A program made the position numbers and the translations under genes. From Clostridia bacterium (lineage in GTDB: Bacteria > Bacillota > Clostridia > Oscillospirales > Acutalibacteraceae): a DNA stretch of 33,077 bases. Location of the stretch: contig JAFUPA010000049.1 in assembly GCA_017481575.1 (NCBI GenBank), positions 1-33,077 of the forward strand, given 5' to 3'. Below the pieces are notes generated by a model. It was not told where the DNA came from and made no database searches. It saw only the letters and a program-made list of their open reading frames with translations. Shown here piece by piece: positions 1 to 7,314 of the stretch (position 1 is its first letter; each line of letters starts with the position of its first letter).

Positions 1-76
1 AAAACTCGTCGGCTTGGTTGGTGTACCTCAAAAGACAACATTTTCCCACATTTAACCAATCTTTCACAAAAAAATC

Positions 77-114
77 ATCCGAGACTCGCTTTTACACGAA
101 TCTCGGATTTTTTT
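77..114. terminator. Rho-independent terminator, probably bidirectional
   Basis: ATCCGAGA (77-84) pairs with TCTCGGAT (101-108). An inner TCG/CGA pair extends the stem. On the plus strand a run of seven T follows, suited to a gene ending left of the window. On the minus strand the same stem is followed by GATTTTTTTG, so it can also end the GH29-like gene at 149-1087. A second small hairpin, GGCTGT/ACAGCC (117-134), lies between it and that gene. Confidence 0.8.
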
Positions 115-148
115 CTGGCTGTTTTTTTACAGCCCCTTTTTAATTGTT

Positions 149-1087
149 TCATCCAAGATTTTCCCTGACCTTGCTCAAAAGTTCAATCTGCTCACTGTCA
201 AAATTACAGTTTTCATCAATAAAAATATCCACACTTACAACACAGCCTACATCGTTACAGCGGCGAATGTAGTCTGTCATATACTCGGCATCGTATTTCA
301 CACCCTTGCTTCGCCAAGCAAGACCGGGATGTTCAGGCTCGGGCGAAACTCCGAGCGGAGCAAGAATATGAGCCTGCGCACCGTCAAAAAACCGACGGTC
401 GGGAATATATACAAAATCCTCGTATTCACCTGCAGTAAAATCCTCCGACGGATGCTGTTTTACGAGAATATCGTTGAGTCCGCTATTCATTGACACAAGT
501 GCTTCGGGATTTCCTTTTTTCGCCGCCTTAACAAAAAGCTCAAGCTGTTCGTCGGTAAAGCCAAGCCTGCGGTAGCAGCCGTCTATCCACCAGCCTTTGA
601 CCTTATCTGCGTAGCGGACGGAATATTCCTCAAGCACACTTACCCACTTTTGCACATAGGAATCGGTTATAACATCATTTGCGTGGTGCGTAAGTCCGAA
701 TTTCGGACCGATTTCTTCATCCTTAAACGGGCCGTCACCCGTAAAATACAAAAATAAATCAATGTCATACTTCCCAAGCTCTTCAGCAAGCTCGGGAATA
801 ATATCTCTTTTCGGGCAGGCTTCGCCCGGCATTGTTCCTGCAATTGCATCATAAGCCGAATTCGGAGCAAGCATATACCTGCCTCTCTGCATAACGGTTA
901 TAATATAGTAGCCTGCGCCTGTTTGCGAAATTGTTTCAGCCAGCCTTTTAATATCTATTTTTTCAATATGGCTGTTCCATATTTCGCCGTATTGTGGCTC
1001 AAGCCCGAAGAACGAAGCCGCTATATAATGGTTAAAAACACCAAACTTCCGGGAAAGGAATCTGTCTTTTGCTTTTTGAATCTGCAT
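149..1087 (-). CDS. GH29-like (alpha-L-fucosidase-type) TIM-barrel protein
   Basis: The 312-residue protein resembles the catalytic barrel of GH29 alpha-L-fucosidases. The N-terminal FGVFNHYIAASFFG (about 15-28) matches the family's FG-hydrophobic-HWG strand. GWWIDG (165-170) matches the strand carrying the nucleophile aspartate, here probably D169. No signal peptide or accessory beta domain is visible, so it is shorter than typical fucosidases (around 450 residues or more) and probably cytoplasmic. A good RBS (AAGGGGG) precedes the ATG. The promoter is TTTGCA-N17-TATAAT (1108-1136, minus). It is transcribed divergently from the GDPD gene. Fold assignment is fairly sure; fucose specificity is inferred, and the HWG histidine context is altered (NHY), so activity may differ. 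Confidence 0.6.
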   Translation of the reverse strand: MQIQKAKDRFLSRKFGVFNHYIAASFFGLEPQYGEIWNSHIEKIDIKRLAETISQTGAGYYIITVMQRGRYMLAPNSAYDAIAGTMPGEACPKRDIIPELAEELGKYDIDLFLYFTGDGPFKDEEIGPKFGLTHHANDVITDSYVQKWVSVLEEYSVRYADKVKGWWIDGCYRRLGFTDEQLELFVKAAKKGNPEALVSMNSGLNDILVKQHPSEDFTAGEYEDFVYIPDRRFFDGAQAHILAPLGVSPEPEHPGLAWRSKGVKYDAEYMTDYIRRCNDVGCVVSVDIFIDENCNFDSEQIELLSKVRENLG

Positions 1088-1107
1088 ATGTATCCCCCTT
1101 TTAATTC

Positions 1108-1172
1108 ATTATAGCACAAAACAGAAATATTGCAAAAAGTTTAGTTGCTATTTCAAGATAATGTGTTAATAT
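1108..1172. promoter_or_regulatory. Divergent promoters for GH29-like and GDPD genes
   Basis: Minus strand: -35 TTTGCA (1131-1136), 17-bp spacer, -10 TATAAT (1108-1113), serving the GH29-like gene. Plus strand: a weaker TTGCTA (1145-1150), 16-bp spacer, TAATAT (1167-1172), serving the phosphodiesterase gene. The two -35 boxes are only 8 bp apart. Confidence 0.6.
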
Positions 1173-1196
1173 AAATTAAAGAAAGCGGGTGGAAAT

Positions 1197-1931
1197 ATGC
1201 CAAAGGTAATAAAAAGTGTTATTGCAATCGTCAAACACAGCCTTTTAAAAAAGCACAAAGACATCGAGTCCAATCTGCCCGAGAGCTTCACCTACACCGC
1301 ACATACAGGCTGTGTCGGCACAAAGGAAAACTCGCTTGAATCTATTGAATGCGGCGTACTCAACGGTGCGGATATCGTCGAGTTTGACCTTAATTTCACC
1401 TCTGAAGGTGAGCCCGTACTTTCACACGACGAGCCGAAGGGCAGAGAGATAACTCTTGACGAAGCCTTCAGGAAGATTTCAGAATACAAAAGCCTTAAGG
1501 TTAACGTGGATGTTAAAAGTACAGTCGCTCTTGGCAAAGTTAAAGCCCTTGCAGAAAAGCACCATATACTTGACCGTATTTTCTATACGGGAATCGGCGA
1601 AGATTTTGTTGAGGCTGTTCAGCGTGACACACCCAACATTCCCTATTACCTGAATGTTGGTGTTGAAAAAAATCAGAGTGAAGAATATCTTTATTCACTC
1701 GTAAAAAAGGTTAAGGACTGCGGTGCCGTCGGAATAAATTTCAACAAAGATAACGCAACTAAAAAGCTTGTTGATGTTTTTCATGGAAACGGACTGCTGG
1801 TTTCTATCTGGACAGTCAGCAACACGGCAGATATTTACAGAATTCTCTCCTACTCCCCCGATAACATTACAACAAGACGTCCCGATAAAATCAAAAAAAT
1901 CCTTTCGAAAAAGAAGACGGATAAAATTTAA
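1197..1931 (+). CDS. Glycerophosphodiester phosphodiesterase
   Basis: This 244-residue protein has the GDPD catalytic signature: H36 in AHTG, E44-N45 in KENSLE, E62/D64 in VEFDLNFTSEG and H77-D78 in LSHDEP. The C-terminal part has the expected barrel strands (VGINFN, LVSIWTV). GDPD enzymes hydrolyse glycerophosphodiesters to glycerol-3-phosphate and an alcohol using a divalent metal. There is no cleavable signal peptide, and the basic N-terminus suggests a cytoplasmic or membrane-associated enzyme. It is slightly short for the family (about 240-260 residues is usual for bacterial single-domain forms). The RBS GGGTGG precedes the ATG. The usual first-motif HRG is HTG here, so the arginine is missing, which is a point to check for activity. 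Confidence 0.85.
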   Translation: MPKVIKSVIAIVKHSLLKKHKDIESNLPESFTYTAHTGCVGTKENSLESIECGVLNGADIVEFDLNFTSEGEPVLSHDEPKGREITLDEAFRKISEYKSLKVNVDVKSTVALGKVKALAEKHHILDRIFYTGIGEDFVEAVQRDTPNIPYYLNVGVEKNQSEEYLYSLVKKVKDCGAVGINFNKDNATKKLVDVFHGNGLLVSIWTVSNTADIYRILSYSPDNITTRRPDKIKKILSKKKTDKI

Positions 1932-1941
1932 TTTGTGGAGC

Positions 1942-2212
1942 TCTTTTAATTTTGATGTTAACTTAAGGTTAGGGTGGCTCCACTTGTCAGGGGAGCTGGA
2001 TTGCCGTAGGCAAGACTGAGGGGTAGTTAAGACTTTTGGTATCTCTCCCTCCGTCATTTTCTTGCGAAAATGCCACCGTCTCGGCTGCCGCCTCGGTCGG
2101 CGCTTCTGCTTCGCAGAGGTGTCCACCGGACACCCGCGCCCTCGTCAGATGGAGGTAACGGCTACAATCAGTTTTATAAAAATCAAAGATACCTACAAAC
2201 CCCAATTTATCA
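1942..2212 (+). repeat. Structured dispersed repeat, copy 1
   Basis: About 270 bp closely matching 32405-32670 in the same orientation (roughly 85% by eye). It starts TCTTTTAAT, followed by GTTAACTTAAG (1957-1967), and ends near CCAATTT. An 8-bp closing stem, CCTCCGTC (2048-2055) with GATGGAGG (2148-2155), encloses hairpins: CATTTTC/GAAAATG (2055-2072), TCTGC/GCAGA (2105-2117) and GGTGTCC/GGACACC (2118-2134). Outside the stem, GGCTCC/GGAGCT (1976-1997) and TTGCC/GGCAA (2001-2013) also pair. Open frames in it lack an RBS and are not conserved in the second copy. It may be a non-coding RNA or a REP-like mobile repeat. Confidence 0.8.
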
Positions 2213-2227
2213 GACTGTTTATATGCA

Positions 2228-2260
2228 AACCCGGTGTGTTCGAATTGAACGCACCGGGTT
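2228..2260 (+). terminator. Strong hairpin, terminator-like
   Basis: AACCCGGTGTGTTC (2228-2241) pairs along 14 positions, with one G-T wobble, with GAACGCACCGGGTT (2247-2260) around a GAATT loop, followed by GATTTTAATT. It sits 16 bp after repeat copy 1 and could end a transcript of that repeat or of the GDPD gene. From here to 2346 I see nothing further. Confidence 0.6.
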
Positions 2261-2346
2261 GATTTTAATTCCATAAGGGATTCAAGTCATAACGAGCTGC
2301 CAAAACAACGTCAACCAACATCACAACGATTGTTTTATAGTAAAGC

Positions 2347-2634
2347 TTACCACACCAGCGGGTTTTCTCCTTTGATGTTATACATAAAAGCAATTATTAT
2401 ATACCCTATCGGAATAATTATTAAACAAAATATTTCTATTACTTGTATTATACGTTTGTTGTCAGCTACACCGGCCTTTGTTCGGTAGCAAAAAATAATA
2501 TATGCTATGTTCACAAGCAATAACGCTATACAGACAACAACGGAAAATGGATACGGAACCAATCTGTTCACCAAATTTAAAGCGACTACACAAGCCCAAA
2601 CCAATATTTCCCATATCTTTGCAAGCTTTTTCAT
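2347..2634 (-). CDS. Small integral membrane protein of unknown function
   Basis: 95 residues with about three hydrophobic segments (roughly 8-24, 29-47 and 62-85) separated by a basic loop (YRTKAGVADNKR). The start is the ATG at 2634, because AAAGGAG lies 8 bases upstream; an upstream in-frame ATG at 2673 would put this RBS inside the gene. It begins 13 bp after the stop of the GH27 gene, so it is probably the last gene of that operon. I recognise no family. A transport accessory role is possible but not supported by any motif. Confidence 0.65.
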   Translation of the reverse strand: MKKLAKIWEILVWACVVALNLVNRLVPYPFSVVVCIALLLVNIAYIIFCYRTKAGVADNKRIIQVIEIFCLIIIPIGYIIIAFMYNIKGENPLVW

Positions 2635-2647
2635 TTTTATTACTCCT

Positions 2648-3907
2648 TTATTTCGCAAAAAACGCCTTTGCACCGTGCTTCGGAAGTTTAACCTTTACAC
2701 TTGTTCCCTTTCCGAGGTCTTCGTCTGACCACAGCTCTGTCATATTGACCTCGTCATAAATCTCGAGGTCTGTAAGACTCAGCTCAACCTCGTTATCTTC
2801 TTCGCCGAGGTTAAACAAAGCAAAATACTGTCCGCCGTCTGCACACATCGACGTCCAGAGAACTGTCTCAACTCCATTCACCTCACGGTGCCAAACCTGA
2901 TGAGCGTGTCTCGAGGTTGCGTGCATCTTAAGAATCGCCTCGTTGGTGAGGAGTGACATTGTGAAGTCGTCAAACTTCGTCATCTCGCCGCCGATGATAA
3001 GCGGTGAGCGGAAGATTGCCCACAAAGTCATCATATTTATCTGCTCGTGCTCGGAGAATTTTGTAACATAATTTATATCCTCGTCCTGGTTGAGTGCGCC
3101 GATGGGAAGCATATCGGCATCAGGCCAACCGCCTGCACCCGTGTGAATAGACCACTTTTCGCAACGTTCAAACATTGCATAGAGCAAGTCCCATCTGTCC
3201 CAGAAATCGTCGGTAATTCGCCACATATCCGCAACCTGCTTGTAAAGCTCTGCCTTGTCAAGCACAGCCGGTCCGGGTGAAAGGCTGAAAACCATATCTC
3301 TGCCACAGCTTCTGATAGCCTTGCTTATCATAACAAGCTCCGACTCCTCGTGCGGAAGCTCACGGCAGATGTCATCGATTTTGATAAAGTCAACACCCCA
3401 GCTTGCATAAAGCTCAAAAAGGCTGTCGTAGTATTCCTTTGCGCCCTCTTTTTCGGGGTCAACACCGTACATATCGGTGTTCCAGAAGCAGGTGCTTGCA
3501 GTTTTTGCAATCTGACGTGCGGTTTTGTCAGTTCCCTTGATTGCAGTATTTCTGTGAACAGCCTGACGGGGAATACCTCTCATAATATGTATACCGAACT
3601 TAAGACCGAGCGAGTGAACATACTCGGCAAGCGGTGCAAAACCCTTTCCGCCTGCTGATGACGGGAAGCGGTTCTCTGCAGGAATAAGACGTGAATACTC
3701 GTCCATGCAAAGCTCTGTAAACGGAGCATAAGCGTGTCCCAACGCTGTAGGCTGACTCCATTGAATATCAACAACTATATATTCCCAGCCGTACTGTTTA
3801 AGGTTCTTTGCCATAAACTCGGCATTTTTTCTTACTGTTTCTTCAGTTACGGATGCACCGTAACAATCCCAACTGTTCCAACCCATAGGGGCAGTTTTTT
3901 TAATCAT
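2648..3907 (-). CDS. GH27 alpha-galactosidase-like glycoside hydrolase
   Basis: This 419-residue protein starts with MGWNSWDCYG (8-17), the GH27/GH36 clan-D hallmark. It continues with YIVVDIQW (43-50), FGIHIMRGI (104-112) and FIKIDD (174-179), where D178 fits the nucleophile of the family's KxD motif. WRITDDFW (229-236) carries the probable acid/base aspartate. The last 90 residues form the expected C-terminal beta domain. No signal peptide is present, so it probably acts on imported galactosides in the cytoplasm. The family also includes alpha-N-acetylgalactosaminidases and beta-L-arabinopyranosidases, so the exact sugar is open. RBS GGAGG precedes the ATG. It lies 31 bp after the beta-helix gene and 13 bp before the small membrane gene, likely in one operon. 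Confidence 0.9.
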   Translation of the reverse strand: MIKKTAPMGWNSWDCYGASVTEETVRKNAEFMAKNLKQYGWEYIVVDIQWSQPTALGHAYAPFTELCMDEYSRLIPAENRFPSSAGGKGFAPLAEYVHSLGLKFGIHIMRGIPRQAVHRNTAIKGTDKTARQIAKTASTCFWNTDMYGVDPEKEGAKEYYDSLFELYASWGVDFIKIDDICRELPHEESELVMISKAIRSCGRDMVFSLSPGPAVLDKAELYKQVADMWRITDDFWDRWDLLYAMFERCEKWSIHTGAGGWPDADMLPIGALNQDEDINYVTKFSEHEQINMMTLWAIFRSPLIIGGEMTKFDDFTMSLLTNEAILKMHATSRHAHQVWHREVNGVETVLWTSMCADGGQYFALFNLGEEDNEVELSLTDLEIYDEVNMTELWSDEDLGKGTSVKVKLPKHGAKAFFAK

Positions 3908-3938
3908 AACAAAACCTCCGTATATATTAAATAATTAA

Positions 3939-5069
3939 TCACATCATCAACGCTCTTATACAATCAACAATCACGCTGAAAAATCCGAATATTTTTGCAA
4001 AGAGGTTTGCGTCCTCCATATATGCCTTGTGTGTATTGTTTGAAACCAAATCCTCATCAACCGTAAGGTTATCGATTGTGCCCGTGCCGTCAATATTGCC
4101 GACAGAAAGCACGATGCAATTTTCAGCATCGGGGTGGAAGCCTGCGTTGAAGTTGGTTACAATCGAGTTGAACGCACGGTCAGCCTTGAACGCTGTCTGT
4201 GTTCCGTCACCTGCCGAGTACCAGTAGCAGAAGCAGTTGTGGAAGGTGCTCACTCCGTACCAAGTTGTTCTGAAGCCGACTGCAAACTGGTCGCTGTAGC
4301 AGTAGTCAAACCAGTTGTTGCCGTTCTCAACAAGGAATCCACAGCTGTTCTGGTAGTCTGTGTAATCCGAATAATAAAGCGGATGCACGTTGCGAAGCAC
4401 ATTACCTGCAGACTTTACGTGAACACCGATGAAAACGTTGCCGATACGCACGTTTGTAATGGTGTTGTCAAAGCCTTCAAGCAAAATTCCGATTGAATCC
4501 GTTTTGCCTGTGCCGATAATGTTGACACCCGTTATGTCTGCATCAGACGAGCCGCTGTTTGCGCCGTACATTATGTGAATACCGATAACAGTATGCTTGA
4601 TTGATGTGTCACGGACTGCTGTTTCACGTCCGCTGTTGATTGAAATTCCGTTTGCAACGCCGCTGCCGTCAATGATTCCGCCCTCGAGCGAATAGTTACT
4701 GCCCGGTGTGTGGGTGTTGTTTGCAGGGTCCTTGCCGCCGAGCTGGATAACAGCCTCGCCGTACTGCCAGTCGCCGATTGCTTTAATCACCGCAAAGTCT
4801 GACATCTCGAGTGAAACGCTCTTTGTCGGCTCGGCAGGAGTGTAAATCGGTTTTGACACAAGATATTCACCGTCGGGGAAGAAGATTGTTCTGTTCGGGT
4901 TGGCATCAATAAGTGCCTGGATTTCGTCCGAAACATCCTCGCCGCAACCCGGTTCGATTGTGTCCGTTACAATTATGTAGCCCTTGTCGCCTTCCTCGGC
5001 ATAAGCCGGAATGCACACGCAGGCAAAAATAACAACAAATGCCATTAAAGCTGAAATAAGTTTTTTCAT
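3939..5069 (-). CDS. Secreted right-handed beta-helix (pectate-lyase-3-like) protein
   Basis: 376 residues. A clear signal peptide (MKKLISALMAFVVIFACVC, cleavage probably after AYA at residue 24) precedes a beta-helix domain. Its early segment (IQALIDANPNRTIFFPDGEYLV) is typical of the Pectate_lyase_3/phage tail-spike-like superfamily, followed by repeated short strands rich in G, N and I (GSNYSLEGGIIDGSG, GVNIIGTGKTDSIGI). Such proteins bind or cleave acidic or branched polysaccharides. I cannot assign catalytic residues. The C-terminus (KIFGFFSVIVDCIRALMM) is hydrophobic and may contact the membrane. The ATG at 5069 is chosen because GAGGTG lies 6 bases upstream; the GTG at 5078 lies within this RBS. 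First gene of an operon with GH27. Confidence 0.75.
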   Translation of the reverse strand: MKKLISALMAFVVIFACVCIPAYAEEGDKGYIIVTDTIEPGCGEDVSDEIQALIDANPNRTIFFPDGEYLVSKPIYTPAEPTKSVSLEMSDFAVIKAIGDWQYGEAVIQLGGKDPANNTHTPGSNYSLEGGIIDGSGVANGISINSGRETAVRDTSIKHTVIGIHIMYGANSGSSDADITGVNIIGTGKTDSIGILLEGFDNTITNVRIGNVFIGVHVKSAGNVLRNVHPLYYSDYTDYQNSCGFLVENGNNWFDYCYSDQFAVGFRTTWYGVSTFHNCFCYWYSAGDGTQTAFKADRAFNSIVTNFNAGFHPDAENCIVLSVGNIDGTGTIDNLTVDEDLVSNNTHKAYMEDANLFAKIFGFFSVIVDCIRALMM

Positions 5070-5087
5070 ACCATTCACCTCGGGTTT

Positions 5088-5116
5088 ATCTTACCATACA
5101 GAAATAAAAAATACAA
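5088..5116 (-). promoter_or_regulatory. Probable promoter of the beta-helix/GH27 operon
   Basis: TTGTAT (5111-5116), 17-bp spacer, TAAGAT (5088-5093), 19 bp upstream of the beta-helix start codon. The -10 is imperfect, suggesting moderate or regulated expression. Confidence 0.45.
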
Positions 5117-5130
5117 GTTGCCGCAAATTA

Positions 5131-5162
5131 AAAATCTCACTTGAAAAACCAAGTGAGATTTT
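5131..5162 (-). terminator. Terminator of the aldolase gene
   Basis: Perfect 13-bp stem AAAATCTCACTTG (5131-5143) / CAAGTGAGATTTT (5150-5162) with a 6-base loop. On the minus strand the stem ends in TTTTT, 26 bp beyond the aldolase stop codon. Confidence 0.85.
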
Positions 5163-5188
5163 GTCTTTATTTTTATGTTAAACCGGCA

Positions 5189-6166
5189 TCAATAATGCTC
5201 AAGCAAACGCTTGTAGAAGTTGGAATAGTCCGTTTGTCTTTTTGCCGAAAATTCCATTGCGTCACGGGGATGCTGATTTAACAATCCCGTAAAAAGGTAT
5301 GGCAAGTCATACCCCCAGATAACACCCTGCTCCTTGAGAGGAAGCATATATTTTTGAACAAAATCCAAAAGGAAGTACATATTGTATTTCGGATTTTTAA
5401 GGAAGCTTAAAAGAAGCTCCATTGCACAGTTGCCTGCGCCTCTGCCCATACCCTGAACAGTTGCATCAAGGTAAGACACACCGTATGAAAGAGTTTCGAT
5501 AGTGTTTGCAAAGGCAAGATTCTGGTTATTATGACCGTGGAAGCCAACCTTTTTGCCGACTTTTTCAGCTTCAGCAATGTAAAGCTTTGCAAGCTCAAGT
5601 GCGTTTTCGGGATAAAGCGAGCCGAAGCTGTCTACAAGGTAAATAACGTCAACCTTGCTTTCGCCGAGCATCTGCAAGGCTTCAACAATTTTGTCCGAAC
5701 CAACCTGTGAAATTGCCATGATGTTGCAGGTGGTTTCGTAACCGAGCTCGTTGAAATAATTTATCATTTCAATTGCGGCAGGAATCTGGTGGATGTAGCA
5801 CGCAACTCGCACCATATCAATTACACTTTCGCTCTTCGGCAAAAAGTCTGTTTTGTAATCGCATCTGCCGACGTCTGCCATAACGGCAATTTTCATATCA
5901 GAGTTATTTGTGCCGACAATTGCACGGATATCCTCCTCGTTGCAGAACTTCCATTTGCCGTAGTCTGCCTCGTTGAACATCGTTTTGCTTGCCTTGTAGC
6001 CGAACTCCATATAGTCAACACCGCACTTGATGTTCATTTTATAAAGCTCGTAAACAAACTCGTCTGTAAATTCAAAGTTGTTGCAAAGTCCGCCGTCACG
6101 GATTGTTGCGTCAAGAACTCTTAAGTCGTTACGAACGCTTAACAAAGAGCCTTTTCTGGTATTCAT
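5189..6166 (-). CDS. DRE-TIM metallolyase (HMG-CoA lyase-like / 4-hydroxy-2-oxovalerate aldolase-like)
   Basis: 325 residues. LDATIRDGG (18-26) is the DRE-TIM metal/catalytic loop, with R23 and D24. FHGHNNQN (209-216) gives the HxH metal ligands H210 and H212, and GMGRGAGN is the conserved C-terminal glycine loop. These enzymes use a divalent metal to make or break C-C bonds next to a carboxylate. Specificity cannot be read from sequence. The C-terminal communication domain of DmpG-type aldolases is reduced, and no acylating aldehyde dehydrogenase (DmpF) is next door, so a dedicated catabolic aldolase is unlikely. Single-gene unit with a perfect consensus promoter and its own terminator. The start ATG has the upstream RBS TTGGAGATGG. 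Confidence 0.8.
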   Translation of the reverse strand: MNTRKGSLLSVRNDLRVLDATIRDGGLCNNFEFTDEFVYELYKMNIKCGVDYMEFGYKASKTMFNEADYGKWKFCNEEDIRAIVGTNNSDMKIAVMADVGRCDYKTDFLPKSESVIDMVRVACYIHQIPAAIEMINYFNELGYETTCNIMAISQVGSDKIVEALQMLGESKVDVIYLVDSFGSLYPENALELAKLYIAEAEKVGKKVGFHGHNNQNLAFANTIETLSYGVSYLDATVQGMGRGAGNCAMELLLSFLKNPKYNMYFLLDFVQKYMLPLKEQGVIWGYDLPYLFTGLLNQHPRDAMEFSAKRQTDYSNFYKRLLEHY

Positions 6167-6200
6167 TTGACCATCTCCAAAATTTCTTTTACTTTCACGC

Positions 6201-6262
6201 TTTAAAGTTTTAAAGGTTTAAATCGATGATGTGATTATAGCACAACCGTTATACTTTGTCAA
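6201..6262 (-). promoter_or_regulatory. Consensus promoter and phased TTTAAA repeats of the aldolase gene
   Basis: Perfect sigma-A promoter: TTGACA (6257-6262), 17-bp spacer, TATAAT (6234-6239) on the minus strand. Just downstream of the expected +1, TTTAAA occurs three times at exactly 8-bp spacing (6201, 6209, 6217). This could be an operator array or a leader element. Confidence 0.75.
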
Positions 6263-6282
6263 AGGTTTTTTGCAAAATTTTT

Positions 6283-6307
6283 GGTCTGCCTCAAAAAGAA
6301 GCAGACC
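6283..6307. terminator. Hairpin after the GH16 gene
   Basis: GGTCTGC (6283-6289) pairs with GCAGACC (6301-6307). It lies 20 bp beyond the stop of the minus-strand GH16 gene. The following minus-strand bases are AAAAATTTTG, so the U tract is displaced and the terminator is only moderately convincing. Confidence 0.5.
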
Positions 6308-6327
6308 TTAGGGTGGCGGTAATAATC

Positions 6328-7230
6328 TTATCTGTACTGATAAACTCTTACGTAATCAACTACAAACTCTGCTGTTTCGCCTATTTCAAGGTCTATCGGA
6401 CCAACTCCGTGGCGGTCGGCATAAGCAACACCGTTTTCGCCTGCAACCTCACACGAAAGAATGAGGTATTCGGGATTTTTGCTCACTCCGCCAGCAGAAG
6501 TTCTTGCGGTTTCCACACCGTTTATGTAGAAAATATATTCGTTTTCGTTCCACTCAACACCGTAGGTATTGTATTCCTCGTAAGGGTTGTTTGCAAACCA
6601 CTTGCCGAGACCCACACCTGTGTGACCCTCGCTGTAGCCGTCGTAGTGAATGCCGGTCTGCACGCAATCACCTGCGCCCCACCATACATCCTTGTAGGAC
6701 ATAGACTCAAAAACATCAATCTCTGTTCCGTCCTCGCCGGAGTCGTTAACTTCATAAACACCGCCGTTCATCATCCAGAAGGCAGACCACATTCCCGTGG
6801 ATTTCGGCAAAATCGCACGGCACTCAAAGTAGCCGTATTTAAACTCGTGCTTACCTGCCGTGGCAATCATACCCGTGTAGTAGCCCTCTCCGTAGCTGTC
6901 GGGTGAGCCGAACGTGTTGCCCTCAAGCGGAGTTTCCTTGTATTCGGTAGAAATCACAAGGTTACCGTCACGCACATCAATCATATCCTTGTGCCAATAT
7001 CCGCCCTTGCGGATGGGGCCCCAATGAAGCGTGTCAACCGTCTGATTGTCGTCCCACTTTGTTGTGTCAAGCTCGTCACCGTCAAATTCATCCTGCCATA
7101 CAAGCTCAAAACGCTCGTCAAGTGCAAGCTCCTGACCCGACGGAATTGCAGGCAAGTCAAGAAGCATGGGAAGCTCGGGAGAAATAAACATTAAAATCGC
7201 AACCAAAAAGCTGATAATTTTTGTCATCAT
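6328..7230 (-). CDS. GH16 beta-glucanase (laminarinase-like), exported
   Basis: 300 residues. A hydrophobic N-terminal segment (MTKIISFLVAILMFISP) is a signal peptide or anchor. The GH16 jelly roll starts at FELVWQDEFDGDELDTTKW (41-59). The catalytic motif is EIDVFE, with E170 nucleophile, D172 and E175 acid/base, in the ExDxxE form with a beta-bulge typical of laminarinase-type enzymes. MWSAFWMMN and the closing EFVVDYVRVYQ are also family hallmarks. It probably hydrolyses beta-1,3- or mixed-linkage glucans outside the cell. RBS AAGGAGG sits 8 bases before the ATG. A second GH16 gene (31242-32198) shares the PSGQEL linker before the catalytic domain, indicating paralogy. Confidence 0.92.
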   Translation of the reverse strand: MMTKIISFLVAILMFISPELPMLLDLPAIPSGQELALDERFELVWQDEFDGDELDTTKWDDNQTVDTLHWGPIRKGGYWHKDMIDVRDGNLVISTEYKETPLEGNTFGSPDSYGEGYYTGMIATAGKHEFKYGYFECRAILPKSTGMWSAFWMMNGGVYEVNDSGEDGTEIDVFESMSYKDVWWGAGDCVQTGIHYDGYSEGHTGVGLGKWFANNPYEEYNTYGVEWNENEYIFYINGVETARTSAGGVSKNPEYLILSCEVAGENGVAYADRHGVGPIDLEIGETAEFVVDYVRVYQYR

Positions 7231-7253
7231 AGGAACAACCTCCTTATGGTAAC

Positions 7254-7300
7254 AGTATACCGAAAAAGAAACAAGCAGTCAATGCAAAAACATTGACTGC
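7254..7300 (-). promoter_or_regulatory. GH16 promoter embedded in the upstream gene's terminator
   Basis: GCAGTCAATG (7275-7284) pairs perfectly with CATTGACTGC (7291-7300), followed on the minus strand by TTGTTTCTTTTT. This is a terminator for the metallophosphoesterase. The promoter TTGACT (7277-7282), 17-bp spacer, TATACT (7254-7259) uses the hairpin's descending arm as its -35 box, so one sequence ends one transcript and starts the next. Confidence 0.75.
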
Positions 7301-7314
7301 CTGTGAATTATTGA

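Noticed and set aside
1987-2276. Overlapping open frames in the repeat region on both strands
   Set aside because: No RBS, low-complexity Pro/Arg-rich translations, and frames not kept in copy 2; they follow from the hairpin repeat.
6256-6906. 216-codon plus-strand frame opposite the GH16 gene
   Set aside because: Antisense shadow of a convincing GH16 gene, with no RBS or recognisable domain.
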